From NCBI GenBank assembly GCA_013433145.1, contig CM024176.1, positions 1,240,001 to 1,304,000 on the forward strand: a stretch of 64,000 bases of DNA, in the 5' to 3' direction. This document shows, piece after piece, positions 1-12,187 of the stretch (position 1 is its first letter; each line of letters starts with the position of its first letter). A model generated the notes under the pieces. The model was given only the letters and a program-made list of their open reading frames with translations, was not told the DNA's origin and made no database searches. A program made the translations under genes and the position numbers. This DNA is from Ascaris suum (Eukaryota; Nematoda; Chromadorea; Rhabditida; Ascarididae).

Positions 1-1038
1 TAGATATATTTATTACCTTTATATGGTAGAATTTTTGGAAAAAGGCTTAAAATAAAATACTATATTTTTTAAAATCTCTTCTCTAACGTCATTTTTATCT
101 TCTATGAAAGTACTGAATAATTAATTCATATTTGCTTTTGAGTACAATTGCACTGAGGTCCGTTTAGAATTTTTCATCTTCCGGCTAGCTCTTTGCTTGT
201 AGAAGTGCAACAACAACAATTACAGTTGAATCCAAGAGAGTAGTGAAAAGAAATTGAAAGAGTATTGAAATATCTATTAAATGCGTAATTGAAGTGTTCT
301 GTTAAATGCTCATTTACAATTTTAGTTCACCTAACCACAAGACCGGTATTGCTATAAGTATGATCAAGTTGGTACGCCAAGCATTTCGCTAATCCGTGAA
401 TAGATCTCATCTCCTCTTGAGTGAGACCAAAAGAATACGCTACAATGAGCAGCTGTCTTGGCCTTCCACTCCTTTAATTCCTTCACTCACGCAGTGTCTT
501 CAGTCTTGCACTCCTTTGCTGTGCAAAACAGTTTACTTTCAATTAGTCCGCTTAGTACTATAATCACTAGTTTTTATTATTTCATATGGATTTTAAAAGG
601 CCGGAAAATTACGATATTTTAGCCTAAGCTCAAGTCAATATTAGGCCTTATGCAGCTATTCCGGCGAGATACGTAAATGACCATATCATTTCTACATGCA
701 TACATCAATATAACCATATAAATTATCTATGCACTTATCTGCGTATTATTTTCATTTCGAGATGCGCAAAACTCATAGCTGCAATGATATTTGTCGTCTA
801 TTATTCGATCACCTAGGCCAATTTTTTATTCCATTGCTTTATGTTCTAATTGAGTTACAGTTAATTAGTCGTCGTAATTCTTTATTAATTACAGATAGTG
901 AAATGTGTTATGAATTAAGTAAGCTAAGCTTCCAATAATAAAAAGAAGTAAAAGCCAAGAAAATAGAAATTTCGGCACCAAAATTTTAGAAAACTGGTCG
1001 ATTTTATTGAGCGTTGTTACTTAGCATTATGCCGTTGA
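1..1038. other. Unassigned AT-rich DNA
   Basis: I see no supported gene here. One short frame at 729-938 opens with a real start codon but has the F/L/I/Y-rich composition expected of chance frames in AT-rich sequence. No repeat or RNA signature stands out. Confidence 0.6.
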
Positions 1039-1084
1039 TTTTTTGTTTTTGTTTTTGTTTTTGTTTTTGTTTTTTTTTTTTTTT
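1039..1084. repeat. TTTTTG microsatellite ending in a T run
   Basis: Five G residues are spaced exactly six bases apart (1045, 1051, 1057, 1063, 1069) in a T background, followed by a pure T run to 1084. This is a simple hexanucleotide repeat. Confidence 0.95.
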
Positions 1085-1424
1085 GATAGTTTGCCCTCAT
1101 TCATTCGTTATACTTACCTGATTTATAGACAAACTCGCATCTTATCATCTACTCTGATATATTTTTGCATATTTTAAATCAAACTTTGCCATAAGAATGT
1201 GAAATCTATTTTTTTCTGAATATCGTTAATTATATTTTAATTCCGACAGAAAAAAAAAACTGCAAAATTCTTATTGCACTCGTTAGTGAAATTTCCGTAT
1301 AATTTTTCAACCATAAAATATCATTAAAAATTTTTTTCAGAGAATATTCGAAAATTTATTATTTTAGTAAATTTGATAATTTTAAAATTTATGCAATTAA
1401 ATTGATCATTAGATAAAGTTTCTA

Positions 1425-1427
<3 letters not shown>

Positions 1428-1500
<73 letters not shown>
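1428..1500. repeat. (TC)n microsatellite, 73 bp
   Basis: An uninterrupted TC dinucleotide run of about 36 copies. It is a pure polypyrimidine tract on the plus strand and could adopt triplex or H-DNA structure. Confidence 0.97.
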
Positions 1501-1504
<4 letters not shown>

Positions 1505-3828
1505 AGCTGAGTTGGTATATTGAGTTGGATCGTTGTAGAAGTTGAAAAAAAAAAATTACTCCGATGAGTAATTTCGCATTTTAAAATCTCATATCATTCA
1601 TCGCTTCTTTTTTCTGTCAAATCACTTTGTCATATTTGTAATAAAAAATCATTTTAACCGAATTTTCTCTCATTTTAATTGTAACGAATAATAAATTTGT
1701 ACAAATAATAAACCATATAATGGCTTTTTATTATCGATCTTCTTTGTATTTATAGGAGAGAAAAAAAAAAGAAAAGAAAAAACCCACGCAAATGAATTTC
1801 ATTGAAATTTGCAAATTTTTTATTAATATATTTTTACATAATACATTTAGAAATCATTATTTATGTAAATTAAATTATTTAGAAAATATAAAATGTGTAT
1901 TATTTAGTGAAAAATACAAATTTAAAGAAAAAAAGAATCAATTTTTTTTTTCAAATTGTATTTCCTAAAGTCGAAAATTTAGAAATTCTAAATAAATTTT
2001 CAAATTATTTTTTAAAGTATTTCAATTTGTGATATTGATGAAATAGCAAAACGAATGAAGAAATATAAAAGACAAAGAACGAGAAAGAGATCGAAGAAAG
2101 TGCCCAAGTAACGAGTGGAGAATGTCTACAACGAAAGTTTACGCCAATGAGACGTGTAATCATTCAGTCTATTTTTGCGTCGTTTTTCAGAGTAAATTCT
2201 TTCATTGCTTACTTCATTAGCTATTCAATGTTCTTCGCTTAATTTAGTTTTCATCTATCAGACGATGCCTTAAGGCTATTCTGCAAAAGCAATCCGGTCT
2301 GATCATTTGGTTGTCCGAAAAATGTCCGACAACATTTGCACTTTTAATTTTCCGGAGTTTCTTTTCGATGAGTTTTTTCTCGAATCTCTTGAAAAAACAT
2401 TTAAAAGTGTTACAATCTAAGTCGTCAAAATTTTTGGCAAAATTTTGAAAAATGCTTGATCAATAAAATCGGCTAAATATCGTGAAAGCTTTTACCCCGT
2501 CTAATACATTTGAAATACTCAGAAATTTAGTTGCTCTCCGAAAAAAAAAACTGGCAGGATTATTTTTTCTGCGTTTGGATTTCATTTCTTGCTCTCAGTT
2601 TATTATTCAGTTAGCTATTATTATCACGAAACGAGCACTCATTTATTACGCTTGTTTTTATCGATTTTCTATTTTCTTAGCTCGTTATTGAGTTTTTACG
2701 ATCTTCATAGCTCGTAGAAGTTGCTTTCAATGTTAACTTTGCTTTATTATATTGTTCGCTTATATTTCAGTAAAAAAAAACGTTTGAAATTTTCAAACGC
2801 AGGTAGCGTAAGGATAGTAATTTATAATGTAATTAGTTAATATAATAATTTGCCCTATGATCTCATTCATTACAACTGAGTTATGAGAGTGTTTGATGGC
2901 AAACTAACAAGAGTCTCAAATAGTATACGTAAATAAATATTTTCTATTAAGCTGATGAAGTTTATTTCTTATTAGATTAGCGTTGGGGCTGATTTCTTTG
3001 TTGCATATTTTCTTCTTGCTCAAGTACTTTACTGAATTTTTGACAATATTCAAAGCAAATCAATCGTCCTTCCTCCGCTTCTCCTCGTTCCGTAACCCCT
3101 TCTCCCTCATCCCCCTCCCCCCCCCCATGAAAATGGATGGTCCATTACGACTGGATCATTCTGTTTTCTGAAATCCTAGACGCTAACAAAAGAAAGATCC
3201 CAAATTAAAGCATGATGAAATTGAATTGAAATGTATGTTATTAAATTTGTTAGGATTTGCGAGATGATTGACAATAGACTGAAAATATGGGTACGATAAA
3301 AGAGACGAGATGAACTGAATCGGTTATTTCCTTCAAGCTTACGCATAAATCATTCATTCGAAGAGAAACGTGAAGGTTAATAAAACATTTCGGCGCGAAT
3401 AAAAGATCTCACCGAATCAGACGTAGTTGGCTCAACGTATCCTTCAAAAAGCCGATTCACTGTATGAGCAATGCGCAGATCTAACCAATCAAAGCTCTCC
3501 TTCATTTTTTCATTTTCGTCTCTTCTATAGTACTTCAATGAATCAATAAATGCTATTTGTTAATCTTTCATTACAAACAATATTTACATATATTATTCAT
3601 TTATTGCAATTATGCAAATTTATCGTATCGTATTTTAAAATTAAATGACAACGATACAGCAGTTTCTTATGAGAAATATGAAATTAAATCACAGTAAATA
3701 TTTCAAAGAGATGCATTTCTTAAGTCGAAGACAACCTGATTCATGTAACTGAGTTTGTTTATTATTTCCACACTATACAAAAATATTTTAATGTAAATTA
3801 AAAGTAAATTCCTATATAAATTACATAC
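1501..3828. other. Unassigned AT-rich DNA
   Basis: I found no convincing exon. Short frames at 2482 and 2983 lack an ATG start or look like chance. A C-rich patch ending in a 10-C run lies at about 3110-3126. Confidence 0.55.
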
Positions 3829-3909
3829 ACAATTATCACTATTGATTCCTGAGTCGCTTTGTGTTCGCATTTGTTCTATTCGAATCTTTAGCTCTTCCAA
3901 ATAACTCAT
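3829..3909 (-). CDS. Candidate exon, coiled-coil-like peptide
   Basis: On the minus strand an ATG at 3909 opens 27 codons of clearly coding composition, beginning MSYLEELKIRIEQMRTQ. The run ends at a strong splice donor (GTATGT, first base 3828) in phase 0. The heptad-like spacing of L/I residues suggests a short helix or coiled coil. If unspliced the frame continues to 3703 as a chance-looking hydrophobic tail, which favours splicing. The frame is also open upstream of the ATG for eight codons, so this could be an internal exon. No family is recognised. Another exon-like run lies just upstream on the same strand at 4086-4027, but I could not find a good phase-matched acceptor linking the two. 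Confidence 0.3.
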
Positions 3910-4026
3910 CGAGTCGTAGAATTGCGAGCATTAACGTTGATAGAGTGTAACAAATGTTCATTCGACTATGCGACGATCGTAAACCATCATATGGAATCAC
4001 GTCGTGATGCCATCTGTTAGTGCTAC

Positions 4027-4086
4027 CTCATTTTCGTCGATTAGCCTAAAATCGGGACATAGCAGCATCAGTTTCCAGAACATCAT
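4027..4086 (-). CDS. Candidate first exon, 20 codons
   Basis: A minus-strand ATG at 4086 opens a run starting MMFWKLMLLCPDFRLIDENE. It ends in phase 0 at GAG|GTAGCA, a good donor. Unspliced, it would reach a stop after nine more codons. A hydrophobic start followed by acidic residues is compatible with a short signal or anchor, but 20 codons is too short to separate from chance. It could be the 5' exon of the same transcript as the run at 3909-3829. Confidence 0.2.
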
Positions 4087-7000
4087 TTTTCCTCCACTAA
4101 TATAGCAATAAGCAATGCTCTTATTAATTGTATGAGCGCTTTATAGATTTCATTTCAGTAACTAGTAAGAACGTAAAGAATACTACTAAGAAATGCCAAC
4201 TAGAAATACCTACAAATAAAATGAATTGCTGAAACATGCAAACATATTTTTAAAAAAAAAGCAAGAATAGTGCAATACGTTACATTGCTTATAAAAATTG
4301 CTGTGAAGGAAAAAAAAAGCACAGTATGCGCTTTCAGAAATTGCGCCCACCGCAGCAAGCATTTGTAAATATTTGCTTCTATTTTGTAAACATGCGCAAA
4401 AATCTTGCAGCTATAAAATTCTTCACAAATTTCGAGAACGACCCATAATGTTGTTTATAATAAATCATGTTATTTACACATTTCAGTTACAAAATTTCCA
4501 CATTCCAGCTTTAATGGTTTCTAGTGGAAATGGAAATGAATATAGTCATGCCATACCATACAAATGCAATATCATCATAATACGTTTTGCGCTTAAATTT
4601 TGCAAGAGTACGCAAAATTGCAATCATGAGGTGATCTTGTACTTGTGTGATGTAAAATTTTTGATGCGCTTCTCAAACGTTTAATTTCCTATTGAACTTT
4701 GATTATTCGTTAATGCTTTTTGCAATTATGTTAGCATAATTATGAGATTTATAGTGAGTGAAAAAAAATTTCATTGGAAAAAGGTGGTTGTTTAGCCAAA
4801 GTTTATTTGTTTATTTATTTGAATCAATAAAGCATTCATTACGAATAAATGTCTCTTCATATCACTACCATTTAGCCAAAGTATCGGGCGCAAAATCGCA
4901 AAATTGTTCATATCGGCGCTAGATTTGCATAAATTTTTTACTAAACGACATAAAAGATCTAGCTCGTATCTTTTTTTTTTCTTTTCACTAAGTAATCCAC
5001 ACGCTAAAACAATCGGAATCTGGTGAAGCATTTAGTGAGGAGCATTCATGATGATTAAGTGATTGCTCCGTCACTAAATATTTTTCTAATATTTATGTAG
5101 CATTGAAAGTATTCTATAGTTTCAGTAACTTTCGTTCAAGCTTCAAAGTGAGTTCCCACTTCAAGTTAAGCTGCTGAAGTGTCTCCATATAGTGCGCATA
5201 TGTGGAAAGCCATGTGAATCAATCGGGTAATCTTTCTAATGTTGACTCGTTAATCGGTTCACGAACTATTGTGTAAACAAAACTAAACGGATATCATCAC
5301 ATATAGGAGACTAACTATACGAATGTAATTATAGTGGTCAATCACATTCACCCAATGATCACATCATACCATAGACCGCGACCATCAAACAAATATTGCA
5401 ACGTTTGCGCTAAACGTTTGCGTTGCCCTTCATCATTGTATCAAAAACGCTATTGCGCCTTTCTATTGGCCGTAGCGGCAAAAATGACTAATTTGTACAA
5501 TTGCTATACTATATCGCAAGTATCTATGCAAAATTTCGCGCCCCTTGACCCCAGTTGACAACAGCACAAAGCAATAACTCATGCCATTACTCATTGATAT
5601 GTGTCTATTGGTTTGAGCGAGGTCGTTGCTGCGACTGTGGTGTGGATGATTAATTTGGGCATTTTTAAATTATTATTGTATTTTCTTTTTCACTAGTAAC
5701 TATTATTATTCATGTTTATTTCCAGCTAACTGCTAACTGATATTATGATATTCTTTCACCTATAAATCTTTCATGTGGATTTTTCTCCATGAAAAGCTCT
5801 TAGATCATCCAAATTTGACTGTCCCCCTCCCAGCCTTTCTTAGAAAGAAAAATTTATACGTTAAAGATCATGCATTGCATGGGACTTTTTTTAAAAAATA
5901 CTTAAGCAACAAAAAGAAGAGGAAAATATGTTGAGATTTTCTAATGACATCAATGAGGACATTTTTTCGGCAATTTTCCAAATTTCTTTCCACAGAGTAG
6001 TGCGACTTTTTTTAGAGAAGAAAATCCAACTCTTTACCTAGAAAAGCCAAGAATTATACATTATGCAGTGAAAAATCTCATCATAGATGTGCACTCTGCA
6101 AAGTATTACATTCTAAAAAACACCCGTTTGGTAATATTTTATTTTTGGCTTTACATCTCGACGTTTGATTTATGACGATTACACAATGGCGCAGTTGTGT
6201 AATCACTACAAATAATGATGCTAAAATCTAATCGGAAGAATTTGCCGAAATGCACTATTCATACTGAGCTAAAAGTGATAACTTATTTTTTAAAAAAAAT
6301 TATAGTTTGATTTAATTATATTATAATCTAATAATTTAATTATATTCATAGTTTCCAAGCGTTCGTTTTGCTTGGGGCCTCTGAACTATCCGGATAGATA
6401 GTTTTCCGGTTTCCGAACAAATATTCACATCTTCAACGCTTTCGTTACTTGACGATACCTTATTAAGGCACAGAGCATATTTATGAACACACTAAAAATG
6501 AACTTTGAACATCATCACATTTTAGTAAAATCTAAACGAAAATTTTCAACTTTATGCAAAATTTGTGAAGTTTCGTTGAATGTCTTAAAAACCAATCGAT
6601 AAATATTCTCACATTTATTGTGTTGAAATTTTGCACAATAATATTAGCACTTGTTTGATAGGTTAACGTTAACAATTTCACGCTAATAGTATACTTTATT
6701 GTCATCGAAGCGCATTTTTGATAAGGCGAGAAAATTTCTTTCGTATAAGAGAATACATCAATATGTTTCCCATGAAAAACGTGCATTTATTTCGGCTAGA
6801 AAAAACTTTTTTTTCTTTGCAACGGCGCCAACGCTATCATATAAACATTTTCATTGATGGCTTAATTTTGGTGCTTCCGCGCTTCTATTTTAGTGCTCTC
6901 AATTTGATGATGTTTTATTGGCTGTGTTTCAAACTATTGCTGCGAAAATCTAAAGCAAAAGTGTGCATATGAATATTACCAACCGGTTGTAAATAGCTTC

Positions 7001-7594
7001 AAATTGAAATGTTTGTAAGCTTATAACTGTAGAAAACGAGATCGATTTAGAAAAATAAGTTTCAGCATTTTTCAGTGTCAAATTTTTGAGGTGGGAAGAT
7101 AATAAGTGAAGATTTTTTAAATTCAATTTGTCATGAGATGGGGAAATCAGTTGGTAAAATACCTCTTATGCAATTCATAATAATTTACTCAGTTTTTAAA
7201 ATTTTTCAGTAATGTACAATAAGAAGAATAGCTCTCTGTAAAATTTTCAGAGTATATAACATTATATAACATTGTAGAGTCTAAAAAAAAGAATAAAACA
7301 AAGTATTCTAATATCAGTTCATGTTAGAAAAATGCTTCAAATTTATATGTAAGTTTATGTATGTGGGTTTGTTCGAAATACGCATCATACGCTTCTGTGC
7401 TGTTCATGAATATTAGAGTATGTGCAAAACGCTTTCTTTGTTCACCTTTAGTTTTGCAGATTTTTGACTACGTTTTTGCAAGAGGAATAAATGTAAGAGG
7501 GCTGTGATTACTCTTAAGGAAAGATAAAGTATTTTCACGTCTTAGACCCCCTCAACCCACCCCCCCGTTTCTATCCCTCCCCCCCCTTCCGCCT
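4087..7594. other. Unassigned AT-rich DNA
   Basis: Several short frames (4373-4684, 5334-5558, 6532-6786, 6718-6972) lie here. All but the 6532-6786 frame (minus strand) lack a clear ATG-initiated coding run, and that frame and its plus-strand neighbour are antisense overlaps rich in F, I and K. The 5334 frame has six cysteines and is the least unlikely, but it begins with GTG and has no clear acceptor. Confidence 0.45.
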
Positions 7595-7621
7595 CCCCCC
7601 CCCCCCCCCCCCCCCCCCCCC
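7595..7621. repeat. Homopolymer run of 27 C
   Basis: Twenty-seven consecutive C residues, preceded by shorter C runs from about 7548. The minus strand is G27, with strong G-quadruplex and i-motif potential. A second run of exactly the same length lies at 9931-9957. Confidence 0.95.
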
Positions 7622-7872
7622 ACCTCTCCAACGCAAGTCTATCACAAAGCTTATGTCAACTTTGGCGAGGGCACAAATGGATATCAGCGCCTAGCGAAAA
7701 TGATGATGGCTTCGTCGCATGCATTTTCGCGTCTTATGAGCCAATTTCAGCGCTGCGCTGAGGGCGCAAATTGAGTGCGTACGCGCGCCTGTATGTGTAT
7801 GTGTGCGTGCGGTACTTTCGCCTACTGCCCATATGCAAAACGTTGGCATTTCATGAGATCAATTTGCAATAA
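7622..7872. other. GC-rich pocket with hairpin and open frames
   Basis: This stretch is visibly richer in G and C than its surroundings and follows the C27 run directly. Two plus-strand phases are open for roughly 40-50 codons each, one rich in M/S/Q/R and one containing two tryptophans. They end at different stops around 7758-7774. A hairpin TCAGCG-CTG-CGCTGA lies at 7747-7761. The phrase GAGGGC(A/G)CAAAT occurs twice, about 90 bp apart. It may hold an exon or a regulatory island; I cannot choose. Confidence 0.35.
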
Positions 7873-8037
7873 CATGCTTCACGACGAAGAAAGGAATGGC
7901 GGGAATATGGATCGGAAATTTCCGACGTTCAAGAGGATATGAAGTTTGAAGCTTCATGCTCAATTGGGAATACCACATACTATATGGCATTTTCGACAGA
8001 TTCATTTAGCCTACAACGGGATATATGGGTGTGTTAA
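7873..8037 (+). CDS. Candidate exon, hydrophilic peptide
   Basis: Fifty-four codons are open between stops at 7870-7872 and 8035-8037. Composition is strongly coding-like for so AT-rich a region: it includes KEWREYGSEISDVQEDMKF and, further on, a serine/threonine run with IGNTTYYMAF. A GTGTGT donor at 8029 would end the exon in phase 0 just before the stop. There is no early ATG (the first in-frame ones are internal), so this is more likely an internal exon than a complete gene. It forms the right half of a GC pocket that starts at the C27 run. No family is recognised. Confidence 0.4.
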   Translation, partial: HASRRRKEWREYGSEISDVQEDMKFEASCSIGNTTYYMAFSTDSFSLQRDIWVC

Positions 8038-9479
8038 ATTTGCTGGTCTTGCTTGAATCACGCGCTTATATATTTCTTTTATTGCCTATTAAATTTCACC
8101 TTGATGAAATCAGTAGTTCAGCAAAAAAAAAAGCTTTACTGCAATTCTAAAGTGATAGTTGAAAATTTCGAAATTAAAAACACTTTCGAAAGACGACTTT
8201 AAAAGGTGTGCATATATTATACCCTATAAGCGGTATTGAAAAATAATGAAATTACCTAGGAACATACTACCAGGTGATCAGGTGATTACAGCAATTATGC
8301 GCTTTCTCCCAATCGTTTTTTTTCCACGTAAATGTGCCTATAGTAATGCATTCATAGACTGCTAGTAAAGCCATTATACAAAAAATATAGACATAGTGAA
8401 AAAAAAAAAAACTTATTTATATATGCGCACGTTTATTTCATTCCATTAGCAATTGAGCATTATGCATCAATAATATTAGCATTGCTCCATTTAAGTGTAT
8501 GAATGAATGATAGACGTTGAATCAGAGCTCATCTATCAGATAGCTTGAAATCAATAGATTGCATTTTCTTGTGCTCATATTTTTCATTTATATTATTTTT
8601 CTTCATCGATTCATGCATTTATCTACAATCTGCAATGTTAAATTGCATTTTTTTTTAAAATCTCAACAACAAAAATAAATGGCCCGAATAGAATCTTAAG
8701 GATTAGAGATTTTATAAAATCTTTTGTATGTTTTATTCAACGGAGATGATTTAATTGATTGAGTAATTCTACTCATATGTTTTGATTTCAGTAATTTTTT
8801 ATTTTCGGCATCGATAGTTGATAGAGATATTCTCAAATATTGTACTGCTGAATGTTTTCAATGAATCTTCAATTTTACAGAATTTTATTAATCCCATATA
8901 TGCCCTCCACTGACATTTTTGCACAGCCTAAATCAGTACCCGTTTACGTTTACCTGTTGAAGGAAATTGTGATCCTAAGGCGGCAATATTGTATTTCAAA
9001 CAGTAGACTGAGAGCCTTTTGTTACGTCTTTACGAGAGCCTTTTGTTCACTAATGAAGCTGTAAAGTGTGACTTAAGCATTCATTACTGCAAACATGCTA
9101 TTATGCATTTTCAGCGATGAGATAGCGGGAATTTGTAAATAAATTTGTAAATACTCTCAACAATTTTCAAAAAAAAAAAAATCTTAATTAACACAATTTT
9201 TGCTCCCTTTATATGCATCATTATCGTGAGAAAAACGTTTCTAAAAAAAAAAAATTTCCGAAGAAATTCGTTCTCACTTCATCGATATCACTAGTATTTC
9301 GTATTTCGTATATAATTCTCCCAAAGGCAAAAATATTTTTTTCGTTGTTTGAATAAATTTTCCATGAGAAAAATCAATCGGCTTTCAATGATGTTGCAAA
9401 GTACTTCATATCCCCGAGGAATTCTTATGCATTCATTTCAGTTATTGTTGAGACGAAATTTTCTTCACTTGAAATATTT
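8038..9479. other. Unassigned AT-rich DNA
   Basis: I see no supported gene. The frame at 8852-9064 is hydrophobic and lacks splice context. Several 10-13 base A runs occur. Confidence 0.5.
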
Positions 9480-9510
9480 TCTTCTTCTTCTTCTTCTTCT
9501 TCTTTTTTTT
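9480..9510. repeat. (CTT)n microsatellite with T tail
   Basis: About eight CTT triplets followed by a run of eight T residues. On the plus strand this encodes the leucine run seen in the overlapping chance frame at 9349-9597. Confidence 0.9.
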
Positions 9511-9930
9511 GAAATTTATTTTCAAATATTTTTAATATTATTTGCGAAATATTTTCAATTAAAAAAAAAAGAAAAATTCACATCATCATCAAAATAGATT
9601 GTTTGCAATGATTTTAGAATTGTATAATGCGCATTAAAATTTAATGATACACGTTTATAGATTCTAATTTTACGATAATAAAATTCATTGCTTTATATTC
9701 AAAAAAAACATCTTTTTTTTTAACTGACAAAATATACACATAAAATCTAATATTTAATTTTCGATTTATATAAATAATCGTATCGGAAATTAGATGATCT
9801 AAGCATGAGATTGAAATATATCAACGCAACGATGATGAATTGCTTTCTATGTGTTCTTTTTCTTTGCTTCTTTCTTTTTTTTTTGTTTTCTTTGTTTCTT
9901 TCTCTTTTCCTCTTACATTCGAATAATTTT

Positions 9931-9957
9931 CCCCCCCCCCCCCCCCCCCCCCCCCCC
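9931..9957. repeat. Homopolymer run of 27 C (second copy)
   Basis: Twenty-seven consecutive C residues after a T/C-rich stretch. On the minus strand it encodes the polyglycine of the spurious frame at 9747-9974. The length is identical to the run at 7595-7621. Confidence 0.95.
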
Positions 9958-11493
9958 GTCGACTTGTTTAGCATCTAAACTGAAACCATAAAGAAAAACT
10001 CACTATGGAAATCATATCAAATAAGCAATGCAAACAAAATGCGCGACGTTATTTGGTGTTGGATTTCAGTACACTATTGCGAGTGATCGAATTTCCTTTG
10101 AGAAGATGAGGATTTCCTTTCGTTAATTCTCTTATTCACTATTAAAATTTTTTTATTTCATAGTTTTATTTATATAAATATTCGATAAATAATCTATTGA
10201 ATTTTTATTTAATTTGATAACAAGATATTCATATAAATTGATAGCGATAATAGGAATACGCTTATTTGATTTTTTGTTTTCGAATGAAAAACCGAGAGGA
10301 AAACAAGAAGGACTAATCACTTAGATGTATTAGTTGTTGCTATTTTTATTATTTTTCATTTTCTTCAAATCTTTCAATGTGGAACTCCGGCTGCTAATAT
10401 AAGGCTAGTTTTGGCGATAAGTCGAACAGTTGCTAGGAAGAGGACAATTTCCTGCTAGTTGTATGTTGCACTTCATGCAATCATCAATTCGTGCTCTTTC
10501 GAGCATTAAGTTTTTGCTTAGTGAAATCTATACGAATTTTCAGATACGAATTTTTTTCTCTCTTATCATTGTTTTATTTCTCGTTTTAATGAAATTTTTT
10601 TTTAAAACAAGTGAGTAGCAAAATAATTTAAGTTTGAAATTCAACTGTTACACAGTTTTACATAAATAATGCATAATTATTTAAGAGTTATTCATAATGA
10701 TCGATATGAACGATGAAATGATGTGCATGCGATCTCATGATTTATTCATATTTTTCGAGCATTTATGAAACTTCAAATTGAATGGTTACACGTAAAATTA
10801 GATGATACATTCGAGATCTTCTAGTAAAATTTAAAGTGCCAAAATTTACACAAATGCAAAATATATACATTCATTTCTATTATTTCGTTGAATTAACGCA
10901 AAAAGGCGCAAACATATTGAAGAAAAATGAATTCATTTGTACACTCTTTATCTGCTGTTTTTTTATTTCACGATATGTACTATTTTAGAAATTTCATAAT
11001 TAAATAACGTAAATTCAATGTTTTGCTTGCAAAAATGAGCATATTTCACCTTAATTGATTCTATAGAGTAGGTTTCTATAGTATGCTGTTGTTTGCAGGA
11101 AAAATAGTTATGTGGAAATCAGAGAATTTTCTATTCTCACCAATAGCGATCCTTTGATCTCAGTGTCATTCAAAGTATCGAACCAGCTTAAACGAATTCG
11201 TTTATATCGTCTCGAACTTGCTCTATAGTGAATTAAATTTGCGCGAATTTTTTTTAAAATGATCTCATCGAATATTGTATTTCATAGGAAATTTCTAACT
11301 GTATTACTAAAAAATTTTCCAAGACTTTTGCAGTGGAATAATTTTTTTTTGGCTTTAAGAAAACGTCATCGAGAAAAAAAAATAGAATACAAAAGAGATA
11401 TATAGTCTTGCAAATATAGCCATCCTTTTAATAAATATTTCCTTTAGGCATATTCAACTTGAAAACGGCATCAGCTACTAATACATCTTTTTA
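9958..11493. other. Unassigned AT-rich DNA
   Basis: No supported gene or RNA. A 62-codon frame at 10430 begins at TTG and ends in a hydrophobic tail that looks like chance. Confidence 0.5.
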
Positions 11494-11494
11494 T

Positions 11495-11527
11495 GGGCGT
11501 GGCGAGTGGACCACATGCTTATAAAAG
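11495..11527 (+). promoter_or_regulatory. Candidate core promoter: GC box and TATA box
   Basis: GGGCGTGGC (11495-11503), a KLF/Sp1-type GC box, stands out in AT-rich surroundings. It is followed 17 bp later by a textbook TATAAAAG at 11520-11527. Initiation would be expected about 25-30 bp downstream, near 11550. An ATG with a 34-codon frame follows at 11562. This is sequence-pattern evidence only. Confidence 0.35.
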
Positions 11528-11561
11528 GCGATGAATTAGACAGCTGTCCGTTAGTGGGCAA

Positions 11562-11666
11562 ATGTCGAGCAACAAACTCAGTATTGCGCGTTTCATTTCA
11601 ACTTTATTTTCTATTAGTTTCAATGTTTTACTACGTCTATTGAATATCGATTATCAATTGCCATAA
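11562..11666 (+). CDS. Small ORF behind the TATA box
   Basis: A 34-codon frame from ATG to TAA, starting about 35 bp downstream of TATAAAAG. The peptide begins MSSNKLSIARFISTLFSISF: a short polar, basic start and then a hydrophobic stretch, as in a signal peptide or small membrane peptide. It could equally be the first exon of a longer gene, or untranslated leader. No family is recognised. Confidence 0.2.
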   Translation: MSSNKLSIARFISTLFSISFNVLLRLLNIDYQLP

Positions 11667-11959
11667 ATTTTTATGAAAATATTTCCTACAGACAATTTTA
11701 ATGATTATTTCATTCTAGTTTATATGCGCTCATAAGAGACTCTTTTTTTTCTTAGCTATGATTATAGCATTTGTTGGCGATAATATTCAAGCAAAAATGC
11801 CATTTTAGTTGCTCATTTTTTTTTCTAAGATTTCGTAGCGCCTAATATACGATAACATTTATAATAAATCTTTTTTTATAATCGATAAATTATGACATAA
11901 AAAAGGCAAATTTTTTAATTCATAATTGATACAATCTAACGATAACGTAGAAAAACTGT

Positions 11960-12187
11960 ATGAGGCACCTATTCATGGTTGCTGAAATCGATGCAACCGG
12001 TCGGTTTAATGAGAAGAATTATGCAAGAAAGCACATATGGTCTTTTTTCTCCTGGCTCGTTTTCTCACTCATTTCATTATTTTTATACTATTATCTGTTA
12101 TTGTTTAATAATAAAGCTATTGTGTGTTATTTGCTGCCAATATGTGATAGTGATGATATCTTTTATTCTCGGCTATTCTCGATCTGA
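11960..12187 (+). CDS. Possible small single-pass membrane protein
   Basis: A 75-codon frame with a true ATG at 11960. Residues 1-27 are polar and coding-like (MRHLFMVAEIDATGRFNEKN, then basic residues). Residues about 28-50 form a strongly hydrophobic segment (SFFSWLVFSLISLF and following Y/L), long enough to span a membrane. The remaining 25 residues are short and mixed. The layout fits a small protein with a cytoplasmic N-terminus, but hydrophobic runs arise readily by chance in T-rich sequence. An overlapping frame at 11979-12287 is a shadow. No family is recognised. Confidence 0.3.
   Translation: MRHLFMVAEIDATGRFNEKNYARKHIWSFFSWLVFSLISLFLYYYLLLFNNKAIVCYLLPICDSDDIFYSRLFSI

Noticed and set aside
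4373..4684. 103-codon plus-strand frame
   Set aside because: No ATG at its start, composition typical of chance frames, no neighbouring signals.
9747..9974. 75-codon minus-strand frame with polyglycine and Lys/Arg
   Set aside because: Glycines come from the C27 run and the Lys/Arg from an adjacent T/C-rich stretch; no other coding support.
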